From Lucinisca nassula (taxonomy: Eukaryota > Mollusca > Bivalvia > Lucinida > Lucinidae), in NCBI GenBank assembly GCA_963580285.1, contig OY757016.1, forward strand, positions 46,453,124 to 46,517,123: 64,000 nt of DNA, given 5' to 3'. The notes under the pieces were generated by a model. The model had not been told where the DNA came from. It searched no databases and worked only from the letters and a program-made list of their open reading frames with translations. The position numbers and the translations under genes are program-made. Each line of letters begins with the position of its first letter. Position 1 is the stretch's first letter. Below, piece by piece: positions 51,340-61,613 of the stretch.

Positions 51340-52585
51340 GTGATTACTTATTGGAGCGTAAACAAAGGGGGGGGGGGCACCCTTACAGGTGTCCCCCAGG
51401 GATCAGGTCTTGGACCCTATTTATTTCTTTTATATATTACTGACATTGTTTATGAAATAGACACAAATATAAGACTATTTGCAGATGACACTTCTGTTTT
51501 TGTATAGTATTGCTTCCTGGGCACAAGACTGGGGCATTGTACTGAATCCAACCAAAACAAAAGCAATGTTCTTCACTGGGAGAAAGAAACATACAAACAT
51601 GAATAACTAACAAATAATATTCAACAATGTCTATTTAAAGGATGAAAAGGCTCACACATATCTTGGATTAACAATCACTTCTGATGCTACATTGGGAGAT
51701 TAAATTAATAAAATTTATGAAAAGGCGGAATATCGCTTGTACCTTCTACGTTTGCTGAAGCATGATCTAGGCCGAAAGTCATTAGTAAGATTCTATACCT
51801 CATATATAAGGCCTATATTAGAAAATGATAATGTAATATGTGATAACTGCACAAAAACCCAGTCTGGCCTTTTGGAATCCATTGGTCTGGACGCTGCTCG
51901 AATAATTACTGGCCTTAGAAGAGGGATATCTCGCATCATATTATACAATGAACTTGGATGGTGCCCACTGTCTGAAAGATGGAAAAATAGTAAGCTCTTG
52001 CAATTTTACAAAATTCTAAACAATGAATCTCCAACCTATATGGACGACATTCTTGCAAAATACAATCAGCATGATCCGGGATATACATTAAGGCAGACAA
52101 AGCTGAGACACTCAACACCACGGACAACTTCATTTAAAAATTCATTTTTTTTTTATTTCATCTATAGATTTGTGGAATGAACTTGATAATGAAATTAAAA
52201 ACAGCTGCACCTCGCTCTTCGCTTTCGAAAATGCACTAACTAAACAAATTAAAACATCCCCACCATCTTATACGCATTGCACTAGAAAAAATAATACTTT
52301 GTCAGCTTGGAAATTAAAAAAGTTCTCTAAATGCTGACTTATTCCGGGATCACCTGAGTGAAAATGGTCTTTGCCTCGACTTCGGGGTTGAAGAAAATGC
52401 AGAAAATTACTTGCTGCAGTAAAACAAATACTGCACATATTGCACAGAGCTGATAAATACATAACAGTGCATGAATAACATATATATGAATATAAAAATC
52501 TGTGCAGAAGACCTTTCATCAGGCAACTCCAACTTGTCCAACCAAGAAAATTGCCAGCTACTTGACGCAGTAATTGATTATTTAA
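51340..52585 (+). pseudogene. LINE piece 7: RT catalytic core, thumb and C-terminal domain
   Basis: SDYLLERKQ, then (after a frame slip at a G run, 51367-51377) TGVPQGSGLGPYLFLLYITD, IRLFADDTSVF (FADD box), GIVLNPTKTKAMFFTGRK, YLGLTITSDATLG and YLLRLLKHDLGRKSLVRFYT. The C-terminal domain reads GLDAARIITGLRRG, YNELGWCPLSERW, then IDLWNELDNEIKN and HLSENGLCLDFGVEENAENY. Order and motifs fit jockey/CR1-type LINEs. Several shifts and stops. No poly(A) or tail repeat seen before HINE-c sequence at 52590. Confidence 0.87.
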
Positions 52586-52589
52586 TAAA

Positions 52590-53120
52590 TGCCTACTTTT
52601 GGAGTTATTGCCCTTTGAACATTGAAAAATGCCAACCGTAATTCCGTTATTCATGATAACTCAAATATCGTTTGAGGTATTTTAATGAAACTTCACACAA
52701 ATGTAAAGCACTATAAGACGATTTGCAGAGCGCATGAACCATAACTCTGGATTGCTTACTTTTAGAGTTATTGCCCTTTGAACATTGAAAAATGGCAAGT
52801 TTAACCATGTCCGCTCCATAACTCAAAAACCGTTTGAGGTATTTTCATGAAACCTCACACAAATGGGAAGCAATATAAGACAATGTGCATAGCGCATGCA
52901 CCATAAATCTTGATTGCCTACTTTTGGTGTTATTGCCCTTTTAACATTCAAAAAATGGCACTTGGAATAAACTCAGTGTAGTAATAATTCGCGTCCGTTT
53001 CATAACTCTGAAGCCATTTCAGGTATTTTCACACAACTGTAAAGCACGATGAGTCGAGTTTTTTTTTTTGTATTTTTATTTTCTGATAGCGCTATAGCGG
53101 GGATATAGTCATATCGCTTC
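52590..53120 (+). mobile_element. HINE/pearl-like element c, 5'-truncated
   Basis: Three cores (GCCTACTTTTGGAGTTATTG, GTTTGAGGTATTTTAATGAA, ACTTCACACAAATGTAAAGC, GAGCGCATGAACCATAACTC) then GATAGCGCTATAGCGGGGAT ATAGTCATA. Same family as 20807-21268. Confidence 0.8.
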
Positions 53121-53252
53121 TGCGGAATCTGGTGGCACACTAAACGGGCCCTTGTAACAAATGACTAGAAAAAACTCACGCTTCCTCCTGTTATGGCTAA
53201 GCCAACAATTGTAAAATAAAATATTAATCTCTGTACCCACAAACTCATGTAC
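53121..53252. other. Spacer, no gene seen
   Basis: Short unassigned stretch between element c and element f. Confidence 0.35.
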
Positions 53253-53403
53253 TGAAAGGCTCCAGGGGAGCTTTTAGTATAGTGGGTCATCCGTCGTCCG
53301 TCCACACTTTTGACCCGTTATATCTCTGTCACCTGCAGGCTGATCTCAACCATTTCTCATCTGTAGCATGGTTCTGGTGGGGCATTGATGACATTGTTTT
53401 TTT

Positions 53404-55101
53404 AGCTCACCTGTCATGTAATGACGAGGTGAGCTTTTGGGATCACTTTTCCTCCGTCGTCAGTCCATGCGTCCATCCGTCCGTCCGTGAACAATTTCTT
53501 CAAACGACATGTCCTCCTAAACCACTGATCGGCTTTTGCCCAAACTTCACAGGAATGATCCTTAGGTAGTCCTCTTTCAAAGTTGTTCAAATGGTTCCGG
53601 TCCATTGCACAACTAAGTCACAGGATCCAAAAATAGATTTTTTCACCGAAAACTTAAAAAATCTTCTTCTCTGAAACCACAAGGCCCAGGTCTTTGATAT
53701 TTGATATGAAGCTTCATCTAGTGGACCCTTACCAAGATTGTTCAAATTATAGTGCTGGGCCCAAAAATGCCCCTGCCCTGGGGCCCTTTGGTTTTGCATG
53801 GGCTTATATAGGGAAAATCTTTAAAAAATTTCTTCTCTGAAACCGCAAGGCTTAGGTCTTTGATATTTGGTATGAAGCTTCATCTCGTGGACCCCTACCA
53901 AGATAGTTCAAATTATAGTGCTGCGGCCAAAAATGCCCCCGCCCCGGGGCCCTTTGGTTTTACATAGGCTTATATAGGGAAATTTGTTACAAATCTTCTT
54001 CTCTTAAACCGCAAGGCCCAGGTCTTTAATATTTGGTATGAAGCTTCATCTAGTGGACCCCTACCAAGATTTTCAAATTATAGTGCTTGGGCCAAAAATG
54101 CCCCCGCCCCGGGGCCCTTGGGTTTTACATAGGCTTATATGGGGAAAATCTTTAAAAAAATTCTTCTCTGAAACCGCAAGTCCTAGGTCTTTGATATTTG
54201 TTATGAAGTTTCATCTTGTTGACCTCTACCAAGATTTTTCAAATTATGGCCCTGGTGCCAAAAAAGCCCCCATTCCGGGGCCCTTTGGTTTTACATAGAC
54301 TTACATAGGGAAAATCTTGAAAAATCTTCTTCTCTGAAACAACAAGGCCTAGGTCTTTGATATTTGGTATGAAGCTTCATCTAGTGGACCTCTACCAAGA
54401 TTGTTCAAATTTTAGCCCTGAGACCAAAAATGCCCCCGCCCATTGGTTTTACATAGACTTGTATAGGGAAAATCTGTAAAAATCTTCTACTGTGAAACCA
54501 TAAGGCCTAGGTCTTTGATATTTGTTGTGAAATTTCATCTAGTGGACCTCTATCAAGATTGTTCAAATTATAGCCCTGGGGCCAAAAATGCCCCCGCGCC
54601 GAGACCCTTTGGTTTTACATGGACTTATATAGGGAAATCTTTAAAAATCTTCTTCTCTGAAACTGCAAGACCCAGGACTTTGATATTTGGTGTGAAGCTT
54701 CATCTAGTGGACCTCTATCAAGATTGTTTAAATTATAGCCCTGAGGCCAAAATGCCCCCACCATGGGGCCATTTTGTTTTACATAGGCTTATATAGGGAA
54801 AATCTTTAAAAAATCTTCTTCTCTGAAACCGCAAGGCCCAGGTCTTTGATATTTGTTGTGTAGCTTCATCTAGTGGACCTTCGCCAAGATTGTTCAAATT
54901 ATTGCCTTTGTTGATATTTGGTATGAGGCTTCACCTGTTCAAATTATTGCCTTTGTTGATATTTGGTATGAGGCTTCACCTATTTAGACCTCCCTCAACA
55001 TTATGCACATAATAGCCCTGGGGTCAATAATGGCCCTCCCAGGGACCAACTTGTTTCTCTACGGATCCGGTGAGCTATCTAGGGCCATCATGGCCCTCTT
55101 G
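53404..55101 (+). mobile_element. HINE/pearl-like element k, complete
   Basis: 5' AGCTCACCTGTCATGTAATG ACGAGGTGAGCTTTTGG, CCATCCGTCCGTCCGTG, about eight ~165 bp cores (TTCTTCTCTGAAACCGCAAG, TCTTTGATATTTGGTATGAA, GCTTCATCTAGTGGACC, CAAAAATGCCCCCGCCCCGG), 3' partner GGTGAGCT, hairpin AGGGCCATCATGGCCCT and end CTTG followed by T. The filled site compares with the empty site GACATAAACTTTTTTCGAAA at about 25148. Confidence 0.9.
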
Positions 55102-55515
55102 TTTTTTTTTTTTTTTTTTTGTTTTTTTTTTCGAAATGGAACGTAAACTTTGATTGCTATGGCAACCACAATGTCCCATAGTCTTACAATGGGAAAATGC
55201 TTGTCATCACTGTAGCGCCTTCAGTTTTGATCAGATCTTACTGAAACTTATATGTTAGGTGGCTGCGGATGAAAACTCGGATGAGTTCGAAAACCGGCCA
55301 AGTCGGCCCATTAATCATAGATTTACGTACCCTTGATCGCTGAAAATGCCTATTTTTGACCTTGTCATCACTGTAGCCCATTCAGTTTTGATTGGATCTT
55401 CCTGAAACTTGCATACAAGTAAGTCAGGGTTAAATGCTCGGATGAGTTCGAAAACTAGCGATGTAGACCAATTTCTTACTGAGTTATGTCCCCTACTTTG
55501 CTGAAAATGCTTATT

Positions 55516-55751
55516 AGCTCGGCTGTTTACGAAGAAAACGACGAGGTATTGTCATAGCTCTGGCGTCGTCGTTGTCGTCTTGCAAAAACTTGGACATTTT
55601 GTAATATCTCTTTGACTATTCGTTCATTATGAAAAGGGGAACTCATACCAATAGGTGAGGTAACCCTCAAAATATTTTTGGCACAGTTATGCCCCTTTTC
55701 TGACTTTGAAGTTTTGCAGCCGAGAGTTGGCACCCGCATGCGGTGCTCTTG
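55516..55751 (+). mobile_element. HINE/pearl-like element l, complete, shortest
   Basis: 236 bp: 5' AGCTCGGCTG, GTCGTCGTTGTCGTC run, a single core with ACTTGGACATTTTGTAATAT, 3' partner CAGCCGAG, hairpin GCACCCGCATGCGGTGC and end TCTTG. Inserted in a T run of element f (AATGCTTATT/TTTATCTTGTC). Confidence 0.88.
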
Positions 55752-56077
55752 TTTTTTATCTTGTCATCACCGTAGCCCCTACAGTTTTGATCGGATCCTC
55801 GTGTAACTTACAAATAAGTATGTCAGTGATAAAAGCTTGGATTAGTTAAAAAAACAGGTGAGGTCGGCCTTTCTATCATAGTTACGTACCCTTGATTGCT
55901 GTATATGCCTATTTTTTACCATGTCACCACTGTAGCCCCTTCAGTTTTCATTGAATTTTCTTGGTACACACATGTAAGTAAGTAAGGAATAAAACCTCGG
56001 CAGAGTTTAAAAATTGGTCAGGTTGGCCTGTATTTCAGAGTGTAATGTCCCCCTTGATTTCAGGAAATGCATATTTT

Positions 56078-57654
56078 CGTCTCGTACGTAGGTACGTCCA
56101 TACTTACTTTTGTCGTCGCTCTAGCGACTACAATTCTTGACCGATTTTAAAATAACTTCACACAAATGGTCCTTATGACAATCGCTCGAGCAAGGTCGAC
56201 TTTCAAGGTCGTAGCCGCAAGGTCAAGGTCACTGTGTCTATTTTTAGAAAAAAAAATTGTCATCACTCTGGCGCCTACATTTCTTCACCGATTTCAATAT
56301 AAATTCACACAGATGTTCCGTATGACAATAACACGAGCGAGTTTGACTTTCAATGTCGTGAACTCAAGGTCAAGGTCACGGTGCCTATTTTTAGAAAAAC
56401 TTTGCCATCGATCTAGCGCCTACATTTCTTCACTGATTTCAATATAACTTCACACAAATGTTCCTTATTACAATATTTCGAGCGAATTCGACTTTCAAGG
56501 TCGTGGCCTCCAGGTCAAGGTTACTGTGGCTATTTTTAGAAAAAAACTTTGTCATCGCTCTAGAACCTACATTTCTTGACCGATTTCAATCTAACTTCAC
56601 ACAAATGTCCTTGTGACAATATGTCAAGCTACTTCGGCTTTAGGTACCTGAGGTCATGATCAGGGTCACCATGGCTATTTTCAGAATAACTTTGTCATTG
56701 CTCTGGCGCCTACATTTATTGTTGGATTTGAATTTAATTTTACACAAATGTTTGAAATGATAATATCTCGAGCAAGTTGGACTTTGAGGGTCATGGCCTT
56801 AAGGTCAAGGTCACCCCTAGTTCGGCTTTAAGGTACCTGAGGTCATGATCTGGGTTACTATGGCTATTTTCAGAATAACTTTGTCATTGCTCTGGTGCCT
56901 ACATTTATTATTGGATTTGAATATAATTTTACACAAATGTTAGAAATGATAATATCTCGAGCAAGTAGGACTTTCATGGTCATGACCTCAAGGTCAAGGT
57001 CACTTTGGCTATTTTTAGAAAAAAACTTTGTCATCGCTCTAGCGCCAACATTTATTGATAAAATTTAATATAACTTCACATTAATGTTTGGTATGATAAT
57101 ATCTCGAGTTAGTTTGACTTTCAGGGTCCTCCGCTCAAGGTCATGGTCACTGTGGCTATTTCTAGAAAACATTTTCACCACTCTAGTGCCTTCATTTATA
57201 GATAGATTTTAATATAACTTCACACAAATGTTGATTATGATAATATCTCGAGCAGCGTCGATTTTCAGGGTCCTGAGGTCAAGGTCAGGGTCGCTGTGGG
57301 TATTTTTAAACTTTTTTATCGGTTTCATGTCTACATTTAATGATGAATTTTGCTATCTCGAGCAATATCGACTTTCAGGGTCATGAGGTCAATGTCAGGG
57401 TCACTATGGGTATTTTAGAGAAAAAAAACTTTTTTATCGCTCTTATGCCTACATTTATTGATGAATTTTGCTATAACTTTACACAAATTTTGGAAATGAT
57501 TATATCTCGAGCTTCTTCGACTTTCGGGGTCCTTGGCTCAAGGTCATGGTCACTGTGGCTATTATTAGAAAAGAAATGTCATTACTTTAGACATTACGAA
57601 AACACGCCAATTCAAATATATTGAGAATTTTGCCACCAAAAATAATGAAACATT
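56078..57654 (+). mobile_element. HINE/pearl-like element m, 3' end unclear
   Basis: 5' CGTCTCGTACGTAGGTACGT, GTCGTCGCTCTAGCGACTAC, then about ten ~150 bp cores: CTTCACACAAATGTTCCTTA, ACAATATCTCGAGC, TCGACTTTCAAGGTCGTG, CTCAAGGTCAAGGTCACTGT and GGCTATTTTTAGAAAAA. Most cores hold AAGGTCAAGGTCA, shared with the otherwise unrelated element j. Confidence 0.85.
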
Positions 57655-57924
57655 TCCGATAAATATTTCGATAGTTTTCATATTTCTGCTCAAAACATAA
57701 GATTGTGGTTACTCGTTAGAAATGCCTCGATGAGGCGGTTCTACGAATATAACGAATACCCACAATCTATGTATTTCAGCAGATCGAGGCAGTTCTAACG
57801 AATACCCACAATCTATGTTTTTGAGCAGAAATAAGAAAAATAATGTATACCCATGTAAGCCCGAGTTTTGCTATATAAAAAGGGGTTTCCGGGGTCAGAA
57901 TTATATAGGCGTGTTCGTGATGGC
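57655..57924. mobile_element. Foldback element J, copy 5
   Basis: CTCAAAACATAAGATTGTGG, TTACTCGTTAGAAATGCCTC, GATGAGGCGGTTCTACGAAT and ACCCACAATCTATGTTTTTG AGCAG (twice), then TATACCCATGTAAGCCCGAG. The second arm is duplicated. Confidence 0.7.
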
Positions 57925-58354
57925 CTACATTCATTGATGATTGCTGAAAATGTCCATTTTTGACATTGTCATCATCACAAGTTCCTAAGTTTTGAACGGA
58001 CCTTCCTGAAACTTACATATAAGTTAGAGCTAAAGCTTGAATGTGTTTGCAAACTAACAATGTTGGCACATTACTCAGAGTTAAGTCCCCTTCTTTGCTG
58101 AAAATGCCTTCCTATAGTTTTGATCGAATCTTTCTGAAACTAGCATGTATGTAAGTTGGGAATGAAAATTCAAACGAGTATGAAAAATGGTGATGTCTGC
58201 TTATCTCTCATAGTTACGTTCCCTTGAATGCTGTAAATGCCTGTTTTTGACCTTGTCATCAGCATAATTCCTTTGGTAAAGATTGGAACTTCCTGAAACT
58301 TTTAATCTGTTAGCTCAGGTGAGCGATATAGGACCATCATGGTGCTCTTGTTTC

Positions 58355-58558
58355 AATCGTTAACGGTATGCTCTTATCTTCTATCTGTTCTTGAAAGCAT
58401 GTATCCACGAGTGTAGCTGTCTGATTCTTGGTAATACACGATACATGTTCATGTTCTACGATTAGCCCCTTCAGAAAATCAGTGTTTCCACAGAAAATCG
58501 TGACACGGACAGCTAACACAATTTCTTCCGCTGTGCTTGTCTCCACTCGAAAATCCAT
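58355..58558 (-). CDS. Open frame of unknown function, cut by an HINE end
   Basis: Minus strand ATG at 58558 opens MDFRVETSTAEEIVLAVRVT, IFCGNTDFLKGLIVEHEHVS, CITKNQTATLVDTCFQEQIE and DKSIPLTIE, then runs into the 3' end of element f. The sequence is acidic, not low-complexity and not in any repeat I recognise here. It may be the first exon of a gene or of an unknown transposon, interrupted by the HINE. No splice donor seen before the junction. Confidence 0.28.
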
Positions 58559-58837
58559 AATCAATTGATCCCGGACGAGGCCCCTGTTTTCACGGCTGTC
58601 ACCCCGGGTCCGATTCTTGGAAGGGGGAGAAATAGTGAAAAAGATGCGTTAATACTATGGGCAAGTTTACTGAATCGATAATGGCTGCGTTTCATCGCCA
58701 ACGTCCGGATGAAAAGGGGCTGAGCTTGATTGGCCAGCCTATCTTTAAATGCAGAATAGAATCGAGTAACTTCCAATTCAGAATCAGTAGTCAATGTGTC
58801 TTTGATGAATTTAAAATTAGCATTTTCGTGTCCACCG
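58559..58837. other. No gene seen
   Basis: A minus frame covers 58561-58869 but runs into an HINE-c fragment and shows no family motif. Confidence 0.3.
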
Positions 58838-58880
58838 TCATATAGCGGGGATATCCTTCCTATGGACACAGTTCTAGTTT
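58838..58880 (+). mobile_element. HINE-c 3' end fragment
   Basis: CATATAGCGGGGATATCCTT and GGACACAGTTCTAGTTT correspond to the 3' terminus of element c (20807-21268). Confidence 0.6.
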
Positions 58881-59284
58881 ATATCGGATATTTCCCCCCA
58901 CATCCACCCCCGTTCTTTTAGGGTTATTTTGAAATTTACCTTGTTTAAATAGATGGACGGACATAGAGTTGCTGAAGCGATTTTTCAGTAAATTAGACTT
59001 ACATCTCGACAGATCCTGGTATCTTGAGTCACATAGATTAAAAAGATTGTTCATGTAGTTTGCGGTTTTCAGAGATAATCATATGTGACATTTAAAGTGC
59101 ATTACTCGATTTCCGTTGAAAAAGTATTTCTGCAACAGTCATGGTTTATAGTTTAAGGTTGATTTTTATCTTTTCTTGTATTTCATTTAAATTATTTTGT
59201 CAACCACTGTTGTTTATTACATTTGGTATTTGTTATAGGAAATTTACTTTTAATTGGGACCTCAGTCGGTTATTTTTACAGATA
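58881..59284. other. No gene seen
   Basis: AT-rich; no repeat or frame of note. Confidence 0.35.
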
Positions 59285-59573
59285 TTGTTTGTTTTATTTG
59301 AGGTTTATCGTCCCCGTCAACACCGTATAGGTCATATTGGAGACGTTGCTTCCTATTTTGTGGGACTTTTACCCAACATTGAGATGAAATGATATCTCAA
59401 GCACTGTCGCCGAATGAAACTAATAGGGTTTATAAGCATGGACTTTCTGACTCGCACCCCTTTGCCTGGGCAGGCTTAGATCCCCAAAGCGATTTACCAG
59501 TACTCCTGTGCGGCCGGTTTCAGCTCTGCGTGGAAGCATCATGCAGCCCATCTATTTCTTCAAGCCCCAATGG
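59285..59573 (-). mobile_element. SINE-C copy 8
   Basis: Reverse copy: TTGTTTTATTTGAGGTTTAT, CGTCCCCGTCAACACCGTAT, CCAACATTGAGATGAAATGA and GCTCTGCGTGGAAGCATCAT to CAAGCCCCAATGGG. The 5' end is slightly truncated. Confidence 0.82.
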
Positions 59574-59599
59574 GAGATATTGTGGTCCTAATTCGGATC

Positions 59600-59800
59600 A
59601 CTGATGTTTTTATCGTTGAACGGTCTTATGTTATCAGTAAATACTTACTTAATTAACTGTTACGGTCTTGTGTATTCAAGTAAATACTTATTTAATTAAC
59701 TTTTACGGTCTTGTGTATTCAGTAACTACTTATTTAATTAACTGTTACTGCCTTGTGCATTCAGTAAAGACTTATTTAATTAACTGTTATATTATAATAC
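59600..59800. repeat. Tandem repeat, ~42 bp unit, about 4.5 copies
   Basis: Unit: ACTTATTTAATTAACTGTTA, CGGTCTTGTGTATTCAGTAA. Starts near 59643, 59684, 59726 and 59768 with a worn unit before them. Confidence 0.85.
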
Positions 59801-60365
59801 AACTTACGGCCTGTGCTTGACAGCCATTAACGAGTGCCTATGGGAAAAATTTGAAAGAAAATGAAGTAGGAAAGGATATAAATTTTGTAATAAACATAAG
59901 CTCCCTTTTAAGGAAATGCTTAGATAATAATAAGCATTTTTTTCTGTGACACCTCCATGCGGTATGCAAAGAGAGTTGACTTTCTTTGGTCTCCAATGTT
60001 GAATGTGTTAAACTCTTTAAATCCGCTATTAAGACCATCAAAAATTGAGACTTAATTCTGCTTTTAAAAGCTCATTTAGAAAGTTTCAGTTATCTTTCTT
60101 TGTTGTTTTCTGAATACAGTACCCTCTGGGCAGATACCACCTTTGGGGCTCTTCAAATGTGGTCTTGGAATTTTACTGTATCTTGCAGTGCCTATTTTCA
60201 TGTTTTCGCATATGTATGAACACAGTGCTGTGTATGTAAAACTGACAGAAAATTAAAAGATACTGATAAAGATATTTCTATGTGTTTGTTCAGTAGAATT
60301 GCAATTACATGTATTATATGTTCATCTTTTCTTGATTAGCTTGCCTACACAAAAAACCATCGTGT
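59801..60365. repeat. Spacer with repeat K copy 2
   Basis: 59990-60185 matches 4425-4630 (CCGCTATTAAGACCATC, TTAATTCTGCTTTTAAAAGC, GGTCTTGGAATTTTACTGTA) but lacks the complete hairpin. The rest is AT-rich with no gene. Confidence 0.5.
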
Positions 60366-60424
60366 AAACAAATTAGAAGTGAATGCAATGATTAGTAATC
60401 ATTGCATTCACTTCTCATTTGTGT
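60366..60424. repeat. Long perfect-centre palindrome
   Basis: 60375-60415 is an exact inverted repeat with 20-nt arms (AGAAGTGAATGCAATGATTA and its complement) around a single G. Symmetry continues outward imperfectly (ACAAATT/CATTTGTGT). A partial direct copy of one arm, with changes, is at 60453-60480. Confidence 0.9.
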
Positions 60425-60892
60425 ACCCGAAATGTTACACTGGGTAAACAAGTTAGAAGTGAAGGCAGTAATTAAGAATCGATAAAATTTCCTTACACCC
60501 TCCATCCAAGGAACCAAAGGGAGAGAAACACAAACACACAGAGCAACGACACCATGATTTACCCATTGTATACTAGAGGACCTTTCAATTGCTATATGTT
60601 GGACAAGTCCATTTGTGATATAAGGGGTGTCAGGCCCATTTAATTTCGTTTTCTGTTTTTAATGGGAAATTCTGTTAGTAAACAGTGCAGGCCCTGATAA
60701 GAGGCCGCGTTCTGCGGCGTCTGATTTGGGCTTGCACTGTTTGTAAAGCTACCCCTTTAGGGGTTTCCCACATGCACCGTTATTAAAGTGGCTATCGGAA
60801 AAAAATATCCGAACATACATTCGAATTCAAATACAAACGACAGTAATAAACACAACAGACATGGCCACAGATCTGCCATTGTTCTCGTCCAT
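60425..60892. other. No gene seen; MITE-I palindrome
   Basis: 60680-60745 is a MITE-I palindrome: AACAGTGCAGGCCCTGATAA, GAGGCCGCGTTCTGCGGCGT, CTGATTTGGGCTTGCACTGT. No other feature. Confidence 0.5.
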
Positions 60893-61043
60893 GTTATAAA
60901 CCCGCTTGGTCTCATTGGGTGACAGGGCTTGAGATGTCATTTCATCTCAATGTCGAGTAAAAATGCCACAAAATTGGTAGCAACGTCTCCAAAATGACCT
61001 ATACAGTGTTGGCGGGGAAGTTTAACCTCAAATAAATTAATCA
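60893..61043 (+). mobile_element. SINE-C copy 9, 5'-truncated
   Basis: ATGTTATAAACCCGCTTGGT, CTTGAGATGTCATTTCATCT, CAAAATTGGTAGCAACGTCT, GGGGAAGTTTAACCTCAAAT. Confidence 0.75.
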
Positions 61044-61055
61044 ATCTGCTCTTGT

Positions 61056-61232
61056 TCTTCAGTCCGCGTGAAGGATTTCTACCTCATCAGTGCAGTATCT
61101 CTGAGAACACACAAACGAATACAAAGAAACAGATGAAACAACGATGGGGTCTCGACAGCATGAAATAATTGAAATGCTTACGCAAAATACTCCGTTCGGC
61201 CCGACCAAAGACAGAGAATGAGGCACAAGTCG
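61056..61232 (-). repeat. Dispersed repeat E, copy 3, fragment
   Basis: CAGTCCGCGTGAAGGATTTC, ACCTCATCAGTGCAGTATCT, GGGGTCTCGACAGCATGAAA and CGGCCCGACCAAAGACAGAG are the reverse of repeat E. Confidence 0.7.
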
Positions 61233-61239
61233 ACTTAGG

Positions 61240-61610
61240 TGTTTTCCCCCGACCCAATAGGCTCGGGGAATAAAGCGATCAGCCTGGCGTCCGTCCGTAT
61301 GTCCGTCCGTCTGTAGACACAACCTTGTCGCCATAACTCCCAAATACCCTTTGAGATATATTGATAGTACTTGGTAATTGTATGCGAGGTCAAGAAGGCG
61401 TGTCATGAGCCAAACCACAACTCTGGATGCCATGGCATTTTAGTTATCTCCCCTGTCAATATAACCTTGTGATCACACTAACCCCAACACCCTTTGTGAT
61501 ACGTTGATGCGACTTGGTATTATTGTACACCAGGTTAAGAAGATGTGCTTTAAGTAAGAACCGTAACGCTGGGTGACATGGTATTTTAGTTAACCCTGAC
61601 AAACACCTTT
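61240..61610 (+). mobile_element. HINE/pearl-like element e, copy 2, left part
   Basis: TTTCCCCCGACCCAATAGGC TCGGGGAATA hairpin, GCGTCCGTCCGTATGTCCGT, then cores CCTTTGAGATATATTGATAG and GTTATCTCCCCTGTCAATAT. Further core sequence reappears at 62578-62690 (GGTATCTCCCCTGACAATTT), so the DNA between was probably inserted. Confidence 0.7.
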
Positions 61611-61613
61611 GAG

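Larger units (their letters stand above)
53253..58350 (+). mobile_element. HINE/pearl-like element f, copy 2, composite
   Basis: Starts TGAAAGGCTCCAGGGGAGCT and CCGTCGTCCGTCC, continues GTAGCATGGTTCTGGTGGGG to 53403, resumes at about 55130 (AATGGAACGTAAACTTTGAT) with ~185 bp cores (ACCTTGTCATCACTGTAGCC, CAGTTTTGATCGGATCTTCC, AGTTCGAAAACCGGCCAAGT) to 56077, resumes at about 57925 and ends GGTGAGCGATATAGGACCAT CATGGTGCTCTTG. Elements k, l and m and a foldback J lie inside. Confidence 0.75.

Noticed and set aside
53282..54796. Several 86-95 codon frames in element k
   Set aside because: Tandem-repeat side effects; each repeats a KFHLVDLYQD-like string once per core unit.
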